A stretch of 64,000 nucleotides of DNA, from assembly GCA_037176885.1 (NCBI GenBank), contig JAWWNJ010000018.1, positions 2,342,293 through 2,406,292 on the forward strand. The letters are read 5' to 3'. A program made the position numbers and the translations under genes. Below are positions 55,331 to 64,000 of this stretch, one piece after another. Each line of letters begins with the position of its first letter. Position 1 is the stretch's first letter. The notes under the pieces are model-generated. The model was given only the letters and a program-made list of their open reading frames with translations, did no database searches and had not been told where the DNA came from. The stretch comes from Favolaschia claudopus. Lineage: Eukaryota; Basidiomycota; Agaricomycetes; Agaricales; Mycenaceae.

Positions 55331-56526
55331 AACATAAGTAATTTGGTGAACTTGTAATCGACATTTGGATGCCCTACCTGCAAGCTTTGACTGAATGTTT
55401 CACTGCTTCCAAAAAGCCGACTCCTTCCGTTCAGAAATCGGACGTTGCTTGCGGTGCTTTATATTCATTCGAGTAATTGCAGTGAATGGCGAGGGCAGTG
55501 GTGGGGACGAGAATGAGGATCAGAATGTAAGCGAGCGTCTATAGATCCTTGAGAACGACTATCTTCTCATCGACTCGGCAGAAGGTCTGAGTAGCGAGAC
55601 TAGCGTGAAGACAACGCTTCGCCGCAGTAACCAGTCAATGTTATAAATACCTTGCAAATTTTTGCCGTGGCGAAATCTTCAGCGCTACTGATCTTCGCCA
55701 GCTTGCAATAACATCGAGATGGTACGGGCAGGAACTCGGCAAAATTTGGGAGGACGAGGAAGGAAAAACAAATATATTTCAAAGATACTGCTACACTCAT
55801 TTCTTCAGTGCCTTGTTGCTTCGAGGGGCCGGCGCCGACGATGGTTCCACTGTTGATTTGGCGAAGGCAGTTGCCAAAAAGCTGGTGGTAATTTCCGTCT
55901 ACCTCCTTGGTCATTTCCTCCCTCTCCAAAGTAGCTGCGATGCATTCGGGGGCTCAATCTCGTCGAGTCAATCAACGGGGACATCACTCCCAACTCATGC
56001 ATCATGCATATGCTAGCGCAGTTTCTGTTAGGGGGGGTTGCAGGGTGGGCAGCAACATTGGACGGCGTGCGCGCGCAAGTGTAATCTAATGGATCAGCAA
56101 GCAAAAAAGTAGGAAGAGCAGTGTATCGACGCACCTAAATGTAGTCCAGGAGCCCAGTAAAACCTCTTCCTTGCCCTCCTTATAGTCATCCGAGACTGCA
56201 CTTCGCCTGGTAACGGTCCCCTTGGTCTGAGTTGGGATCAACGCGGTTAGAGGCGGGCAGACATTGCGCGGACACGAATTTTTTGGAGGTGATGCGACAG
56301 GCGAGTGCTTCAAGTTGGAAAGGGACCCGGATTTTCCGGTTCAGAGTCGCAGACATGGGTGGTTCATGAAGAGGGGCAACGTGCGAATGGACGCGGGGGT
56401 GCCATGGAAGTGAGAGAGACGTTGGAGAGACGAGGAGGTCATGACGACCAAGGCGAGTGTCATTTGTTTGGCAATGCTTGGCTGTGGAGCCAACCCAATA
56501 TGTTGGAGTTCGTTCCACAACTATTT

Positions 56527-56604
56527 AATGCGCGCGTGGGGCAGTGGTAAGGCCCTCAAATTAGTGATTCTCCACGTCGGTTCGACTCCAGCTACTAACA
56601 ACTT
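56527..56604 (+). other. tRNA-like sequence, right-arm copy
   Basis: Mirror copy of 36727-36805 upstream of the LINE, with B box GTCGGTTCGACTCC. Confidence 0.5.
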
Positions 56605-56689
56605 AGTCACCCTTTAAAATTGAATTGAAAATTGAAACAGCATTAACACAAGTCCATTACATCCATTACAAAAATGAAACAGTACCACA

Positions 56690-58925
56690 GTGCCATTACA
56701 ACAGCAGGTAGCAAATGAAGTAAATAATTCTTTTACATTTTCATTATTTTGTGCGTCATTTCTGAATCGGAAACGTCGAGCTCAACAAGAATCAAAAAAC
56801 CGAATAGCAAGGAATACTCGGGCTCAACTCAAACTTGCTGCCCTAAATATTAAAGGACGAGTATATTCACAAGATGGAACCAGCAAATGGCCGGAGGTAA
56901 GCAGAATAATGTATGACGAACGGATAGGAGTGCTAGCTGTGGGGGAATCCACCTCTCCTCAGAGCAGGCGGCCGAGGTAGAAGCCGATTTAGCCTGTAAA
57001 AGATTGAACTATTCACCTCTATAGATCCGGACCACCCAAATTCCGGTGGAATCACGATTGTATTAAATAAAGACTTTACCAACATCGATGGAGTTGAAAC
57101 TTGGGAACTCATTAAAGGCAGGGCCCTGCTCGCGAGACTCCCATGGCATGGTAAACGTGTTCTCACCGTCTTAGCGATTTATGCGCCGGCGGATTCAATG
57201 GCAAAGAATAAGGAATTCTGGCAAGAACTGTATAACCTCTTTGTGACGACAAATCTGCCAGTCCCCGATATATTTCTGGGAGATATGAATATAGTTGAAG
57301 ACGTGATAGACCGCTTCCCCCATCATATGGACGATGCAGAAGCAGTGAGCGCCCTTGCGTCCTTCAAATACATTTTAGGCATGAAAGATGGGTGGCGACA
57401 AGTGAACCCAGATGAATGCGAATATACATTTTACTCATAACTCCGGCTCGCACTCAAGAATTGACCGGGTCCACGTTTCGACAGATCTCTTCAAAGTCTG
57501 CCGAAGCTGGGAAATCTCAAACGCACCTGGCCCACTCACGGACCATAAGATGGTCTCTGTACCATCCACGCTCTCGGAGCGCCATACGTAGGGACAGGCC
57601 GGTACGCAATCCCTTTGTTCTTGATGAAAGACAAAAAACTCCTCGAATACGCAGTATCGGAGGGGAGGAAAATACAGGAAGAGAGTGCCGATGTACAAGT
57701 GCTCCACAGCGAATACAAGTCAAAAATACTAAGTTTTGCGAGAGACAGAGCTAAGGAGGCTATTGGGGCACTGAAACAGAAAAAAATCAAGTTAGAGGCA
57801 GACCAAAAAAAGGTACTGAACACCCCAACAGTCGGAGCGGCGAATGCTACGGTGGATCAGAAAGCGCGAGCGAAAGAGGCAGCGCGCATACAGAAAGAAA
57901 TTAACGGCATTGTGCATACTCTACGGAAACGCAACCGAATGGCGACAAAGATCCGTTACATTACTGAGATCAACCAATTTTCGGTGCGAGTAAATAAAGA
58001 CACCAAACCTCGCGACACAATGTACGTGCTCCAGAGGACCGACATAACTCCCCGAAGCATTGTAAACGCTCCGACGAGATGGCTGAACTGGCAAGAAATT
58101 ATCATAACGATCTCCAAGTTGATCCCACGGAGGAAAACTTACCCCTGAAGGACACACACATAGAAGAAGTCCTAGCCTCTGTAGATAGATTACCAACGGA
58201 GAATATGGCTACCCTGGGCAAGAGAATCGAACAAGCCGAGATTATCCGCTCCCTAAAGGCCTCCGCCAAACGCAAGGCGCCTGGTGTCGACGGGATTCCA
58301 ACGGAATTCTGGATTGAACTCCATGAACTTTTCCTCAAAGCCCAGAGGGCGGAAAATGCACAAACGAGGAATCCGGGAGTCCCCACGACGGTCCCGGTAA
58401 AATTCGATGTGATCAAGTTACTCTGCGAAGTTTTCAACTCCATAGAGGAGAAAGGAGTCACGCCGGGTACGCATTTCACCAAAGGATGGATGTGCCCTAT
58501 CTTCAAGGAAAAGGATATCACGGACATAGCAAACTATCGGCCAATAACGGTCCTCAACACGGACTACAAAATTATGACAAAAGCACTCACCTTTAGACTG
58601 GCCGAGGTCGCGCCGTCCTTGATACATGTCAACCAAGCCGGATTTATGAAAGGGCGAAAGATCGCCGACCAGATCTTCCTGACGACTGAGATGGTGGAAT
58701 ACACCGAAGAAGAACTGCAAAATGGAGTCATCCTCGCTCTCGATCAGGAGAAAGCATATGATAAGACCTCCCACCGATACCTGTGGCAAGTTATGAGACA
58801 TAACGGTCTACCGGAACATTTTATACGCACCGTACAGCACCTATATCGCGACGCTGAGACTTCAGTTGTGATTAATGGGGAAATAAGTACTCCCTTTCGA
58901 GCAACGCGCGGCGTGAGACAAGAGC
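56690..58925 (+). pseudogene. LINE ORF2, right-arm copy, frameshifted
   Basis: Mirror copy of the LINE at 34406-36642 with the same 3' truncation after RATRGVRQ. Unlike the left copy it is split by single-base changes: loss of one C near 56948 and of one A near 57008, gain of one T near 57430, loss of one C near 57563 and of one C near 58051. All sit in short homopolymers. The endonuclease and partial RT motifs are otherwise identical to the left arm. Confidence 0.85.
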
Positions 58926-61485
58926 GTGAAGTCATACTCGGATAGCTCCACTATCCATCGCGCCTGCCGTCTGTTCAGCTTCTGTGGCTTACGGAAGTAT
59001 TGGAGGTTCTGGTGATCCGTCAGAATCTCAAATGTTTCCCGAGCGCCCATTAAGAGCTGTCGGTATGTACTCTTCCAACGCGAGCATTATTGCGAGCATC
59101 TCTTTGTCATAGATCTCGTAATTCCGCTCGGTCTCGTTTAGTCCATGCGACTGAAACGCCACAGATCTCCACACACCCTCCTGCTCCTGACTGAGGACGG
59201 CACCCGTCGCTCCGTCTGACGCGTCTGCCTTTAGACGGAATTTCCCATCGTCCGTTGGCAACGCCAACACCACGTCATCTGCAATACGGTCCTTCAGCGC
59301 CTCGAAGGCCGCCTTCTGCTCCGGTCCCCAGGACCATCCTCCCTTTCGGTTAACTTAGTTAACGGTTTGGCGGCTTCGCTGAAGGCGCGCACAAACCGGC
59401 GGTAGAAGTTCACAAATCCCAAGAACGCTTGAACCTGTTTCACGTTCTTTGGTTCTGGCCACTCCATGATCCCGCTGGATCCATCCGCATGGAATTGTGG
59501 GAAATAATCACACCGAGGTACTCTATCTCTGTTTTTTTAAAATCGCATTTTTCTGGTTTTAAATATAATTTATGTTTTTTGGAGAGTTTCCAGTACTCTT
59601 TTTTGATATGCGGTGCTCCTCTAGAGTATCGGTGAAAATTAAAATATCATCGAGGTAGACTACCACATGACCCTCATTGATGAGATCTCTAAGGATGTCG
59701 TTCATCATGGTTTGGAACGTGGCGGGTGAGTTAGTCAGCCCGAAGAACATCACGAGCGGCTCAAATAGCCCTCGGTTGGTGCGGAATGCCGCTTTCCACT
59801 CGTCACCCTCTCTGATGCGGACATTGTTATATCCCCAGCGTATGTCTAGCTTAGAGAATATCTTTGCCCCTCGGAGCTTATTGAGTAGCTCCGATATCAG
59901 TGGGAGAGGATACCGGTTTTTTGACGGTCATCTCGTTCAACTTACGGTAGTCCTGTACCGGTCGAAGGGATCCGTCCTTCTTTTTGACGAAGAAGAACGC
60001 CGACGCCATCGGCGATTTCGAGGGTTGGATCCGGCCGCTTTTCAGATTTTCCTCCAGAAAATCATTCAACTCGCTCAGCGACAAAGGATATATTTTGCAA
60101 TCAACAGCTTTTGCCCCCGGCTTAAGCTCGATTGCGTGGTCCCACGGTCTCCGTTCCGGCAGAGAATCGAAGGACTCCTTTGCAAACACCTTGACAAACT
60201 CCCTGTATTGCTCAGGAATCTTGTCTTCGGTCATCCGCTCCTTTTGCGCCAGTGCTTCCTCCGCCATCTGCTGTGCCGACCCTTGTGCACGCAGATCAAT
60301 TGCTTCGGCAAAGTCAATCAACAATATTGACTCGCCCTCCTCCACAGCCTCCTCCTTGCCGACCTCCGGTTCGGCTCTCCGTGCCCTTCATATTGCACTC
60401 CTCTGGGCATCGGCTGAAGGTTATCCGTTGGTCGCGCCAGTCGACCTCAGGGTTGTGTTTAAATAACCAATCATACCCGATGAATATGTACGCGGGCCTT
60501 GCCAAGTCCCGTTACGAGGAATCTCTGTCGCTCAGCATGGGAACCGACAGTCATGATCAACTCTACGTAATGAGTGATCTTTCCTTTTGAATTCTCGGTC
60601 CCGTCCGCGTTGCGTGCAATAATATGAGCATCAAGCTCCTTCATTTCATAGCCCTCAGCTTTTGCATAGTCCCGGTCTATGCAGGTTGCTGTGCATCCGT
60701 TGTCCAGAAGAGCGCGAATTGATCGCCTTTTCCCGGTGTCCAGGGCTTCTAGGCTGATGGGTACCAGCATCTCATGGTGCACCCGTTGCTTTTGGAACTC
60801 CCGCAGTTCCTCCTGCAACCGGCCCTCAGAGATTCCCATGGCCTTCCGCGCGCTCCAGCGTGCCGCCTCCTTCCGCTTGAGGCCGAGTAACACCCTCGTG
60901 TGCTGCTCCTTTGGCGCTTCACCCTCCTTTGTTGAGGGTTGAGCCATCGAGTCGGCTTCGACTCCCTTTTTGGTTTCGTCCGCGTTTTTATCACTGGTTT
61001 TGGTTCCAGGGGCCTTTTTAAAAGCGCTCCAGCGCTTGTTCGCTTCATCCATCCTACGATTCTTAATATGACGTTTACGATTAATATTCTCCAAAATGCG
61101 TATTTTCTGTGGGTTTTCAACACTAACTACCGTTTCGTTTATAACCGGTAAACTAGCTTTTTCTATATAATTTGCATCGGAGTCTAAAATCGTATATTGT
61201 CCATACTTTGTATCGAGTTTGAAGGGAGCCTCCTTCACAACTGCAGGCGCCGGCCTGGCCTCGGCCGAGCGCCTCTTCAAAATCCTCCTTCAATTTACGG
61301 AGGTGAACCCACTCCTCCTCGGAGATGTCCTCGGCCTTCAACTGCCGAAGACCGAAGCTCTTGGGAGTGTGAAGCCTACGTGCTTCGGTTCGGGGCTTCT
61401 CGTCCTTCTGAAGACTCGGTTACTGGTTTGGCGGTTATCGGGCGCTAACCAGGCGCTGTGACCCTTCCGCAGGAGCCTTGTCACC
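58926..61485 (-). pseudogene. Ty3/gypsy pol, right-arm copy, truncated
   Basis: Mirror copy of 31845-34405, fused at the same point to the LINE. The protease again has DNG at the active site and the RT has the same [10 protein letters not shown]. The frame across the protease-RT linker (around 60280) is open here but broken in the left arm, whereas the RT is broken here near 59930 and 59600 but open there. The integrase is missing in both. Confidence 0.85.
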
Positions 61486-61499
61486 CTAGGCAGGGCTCT

Positions 61500-61734
61500 T
61501 GTTATACAGCTAGTAATCCGGAGCAGGAGGGCAGTTATACGGGTGCCCAGCCGTTGTGATGGTTGTTGGTCTTCGGCGCCCGACGCGTTCTTTTATCTCT
61601 AAGAAAGCATGGTGGGCAAGGGTAAGATATTCAATGATTATCTAATACATCATTGTGGCTATGTGACCCGCGGATTGCTACCTAATCGGGAATGTTTGAT
61701 GGACATGCTAAAGGGATATTCCTCCCATATCACA
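61500..61734 (-). repeat. Gypsy-like 5' LTR, right-arm copy
   Basis: Mirror copy of the LTR at 31595-31829, with the same TGTGATATGG start and TATAACA end on the minus strand. Confidence 0.6.
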
Positions 61735-64000
61735 GAGCCCCCCGCATGTTCAGTGAACATGCCCGATAAGTCGATCCTGAACATTTGGTGAACTCTTCAA
61801 ATGTTCAGCTGCTGGAAAAAAAAAATTTGGCCCAAAATTTCAACTTGACGTTTCATTGCAAATGGATTTGCCAAAGATGAGTGGCGAAAGCTTATCAGCT
61901 TGCCACGCAGCAGGTAAAGCTCTAGAGCAAAGCTCCATCAGCTTTCCCTTCTTGCACCTCCAATTCCAAGTCACTGTAGCATGGCTGAGGGTATCCGCAG
62001 ATCTGAGACATGAGTCTAGATCCGCATGCAGGGGATGAGGGCAGACGTTGTCTGTGTTCACGCATCAACAGAGATATATGCTGAATCCACAACCATTCAG
62101 TGGGTGGATTCACATCGGAAGTCGTTGTCTTCATCTCTATGATGATGATGAAACCCTCGATATCCTGAGCCAAGCTCTAAGGGGAATGTGGGTAAAGTAG
62201 GAGAGTCAGACACAGCTAACTCTCACTATACATATACCCTACACAGCCCCCCGCTTCTTTGCCGTGCAGCTCATGACAGAGGACTCATTGAATGTGCGGC
62301 AAAGAATCACCAAACTAACTGAAGACGTGAAGCACAACATGTGACAACCAGGAGAGGACAAAGATTAGGCGAACAATGGCCCCCCAATCTGCTACGCCCG
62401 AATGTACAGGTGTCCCCAGAAAAAATGTCGACGTTGTTCTTGTGAAAAATTTTGGGGGTAATTTTCCGGCAGGAGCTCTACCTCGCAGTAGGGAGCTCGA
62501 TCACTGACCATGTAACAACTCGATCTTGAGTTCATCCCTTGAAAACAAAGTCAAAGGCAATCCATTCGCATATGAATGAAGAGCGTCTAACGCTCATGAA
62601 CTTTCAAAGTCGAAAAACATTGACCTATGCCCCCCAGTCTCAGTGGCAAATTGGGTTTTTGTATAGAAAAGTGCGGAAACATTTACAAAACGAACACCGG
62701 GTTCAAGATCTCAGATCTCAACACCCGTATAGAGTTTTGAGAGTGGTCCAGGGGGTTGAAAATTTTTGAAGGGTATTAGGTTTGAAATTTTGAAGGGTAT
62801 GTATGTTTAAAATTTTGAAGGATAGGCTCAAAACTTCATGGATAATTCTGTTGTTGACCTGTTGGCACCGCGGTCTGGAGTTTCATTAAAAAATCGACAT
62901 TTCATAGGTGATCAGAACTTGATCAGATAATCGAGGCTGTCGCTGCACATCACGTAATTTTTTTTTCTTTTTTTGTTTCAAAAGCAGTTAAAGGCCCGCG
63001 GGTGTCGATAAGGCCCGCAACCGTATATATATCTGACAGCCATGTCCTCAGGACACTTTGGGAGGTGGTCCTTCCAAAGCCATCCATTACTAAGTAATGG
63101 CAGGAACATCCTTAGATAACGGTATATTGCCAACTACTGCTGCTTAGACCCTTCTTTGACAACGAAGCAGGTGGTTGGCACCCAAATTCTTCGCGACGCG
63201 TCCACTTCCTCCAAGTATCTGTGGATGAACCTTCAAGACTCAGAAAGCCGTTAACGTCTCCTCCACCGCCGTATACCCCATTCGCTCTCAATTTGACGCA
63301 ACATTCATAGACCGGCGTGTGTTCCGAGAACAGGTATAATGATTTGATATTCTGAGCATACGGTCATTCTCATTCTAATGTTCAAGTTATCCTCTATCGT
63401 GAGGAGGTTCTTATATACCTATCACATCATCTTTCGTGGTGTAATTAAGAGGTCACTACCGGCGGATCGGACAAATTTGGGCTGATTTGAAGTGTTTATT
63501 TACAGCTGTTTGCATAGTTAATGACCTCTCGCGTTTCGGATTGGAAAGCACATGGAATGACTGGATCTGTGAGGCCGGTAGTTCCTCCGTCCAACACAGT
63601 AGGAACAGGGTCCCCCGATAAATCTCGAAAATATCCGGTAGCTCAGTAGTAGCCACAAATTTTGGGCCCTGTATTTTCGAGTCAAAATAGGCCCTACGAT
63701 TGCAGGAAGAGTTACATCTATGGCATATTAACTTTCAAAGAATCTTTGAAGTGTATAACGCACGTCCGTTGTGCTTTCGAGGGAAAAACCGTGGGGAGGC
63801 GAGGAAGATGGGGGAAGGAAGCAAAGAGTGTGAGTCACATTGTCACACATGGAAACCAACAACATCGTCACTAGTCGTCACTGTTTTGATGCTCATCAAT
63901 CAGTCAACAGGCACGTCGCGTCTCCCACGTGCGTGCGGACTTCGAGCTCGTGTCCCTCACCCTGAGTCTGGGTGCATTCCGGACCGAAATTAAGGGTGCC

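Larger units (their letters stand above)
53062..64000 (-). repeat. Right arm of giant inverted duplication
   Basis: Reverse complement of 29362-40270. It starts at AACAAGCAGA (53062) and runs to the window edge, so the duplication may continue. It differs from the left arm by scattered single-base indels, mostly in homopolymers, plus a 34-bp extra segment near 63380. Confidence 0.95.

Noticed and set aside
29362..64000. A Starship-type giant fungal transposon
   Set aside because: No captain-type tyrosine recombinase gene is visible at an edge, and Starships are known from ascomycetes; the recombinase-like fragment at 28.7 kb is short and lies outside the arms.

Overview
The window looks like a repeat-rich, accessory stretch of a nuclear genome from an Agaricomycete (mushroom-forming basidiomycete) fungus. 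The evidence is: genes cut by 45-70 bp GT-AG introns, a histone H4 gene with three introns, a 14-3-3 relic, an F-box relic of the type expanded in Agaricomycetes, a Plavaka-like (CACTA-related) transposase, a DD34E Tc1/mariner element, Tad1-like LINE and Ty3/gypsy remains, and many small TIR elements. I see no rRNA, no CRISPR and no bacterial operon structure. Species cannot be named from sequence alone.

Layout. 0-7 kb: a foldback MITE (148-593), a strikingly divergent but open histone H4 gene (4193-4682, minus), and a frameshifted Ty1/copia gag relic. 7-19 kb: a 150-bp tandem duplication, a MITE nested inside a larger TIR element with its empty site preserved in the opposite arm (9211-9757), an F-box pseudogene, a 14-3-3 pseudogene, a hAT-type MITE, a broken large fungal gene of unknown function, inward-facing LTR-like ends and more MITEs. 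19.8-23.0 kb: a complete Tc1/mariner-type element with about 50-bp TIRs and TA target duplication. It carries a DD34E transposase gene (one internal TGA) and, convergent to it, a second spliced gene for a 437-residue protein. 23-29 kb: TIR elements, a small intact Lys/Ala-rich nuclear protein gene (25915-26573), and two members of a foldback family, one an internally deleted version of the other.

29.4-64 kb: a very large inverted duplication. The left arm (29362-40270) and right arm (53062-64000) are near-identical reverse complements of about 10.9 kb separated by a 12.8-kb unique spacer; the right arm runs off the window edge. Each arm holds, in order from outside to inside: an LTR and degenerate gypsy pol joined tail-to-tail to a 3'-truncated LINE, a tRNA-like sequence, a CCGATA-rich terminal segment, a 700-bp TIR element containing another tRNA-like sequence, and a roughly 1-kb array in which AATATT and CAGCTG palindromes alternate with a period near 50 bp. 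The array continues past the arm edges into both sides of the spacer. The spacer holds an apparently open Plavaka-like transposase gene (40686-45136), two companion spliced genes (45427-46319 minus, 46638-48368 plus), an AT-rich, CpG-poor island, and two more foldback MITEs.

The strongest candidates for something new are the paired periodic palindrome arrays flanking a Plavaka locus inside the giant inverted repeat, the two-gene Tc1/mariner element, and the divergent H4. Differences between the two arms are mostly single-base homopolymer changes, so an unpolished assembly must be excluded before reading biology into them.
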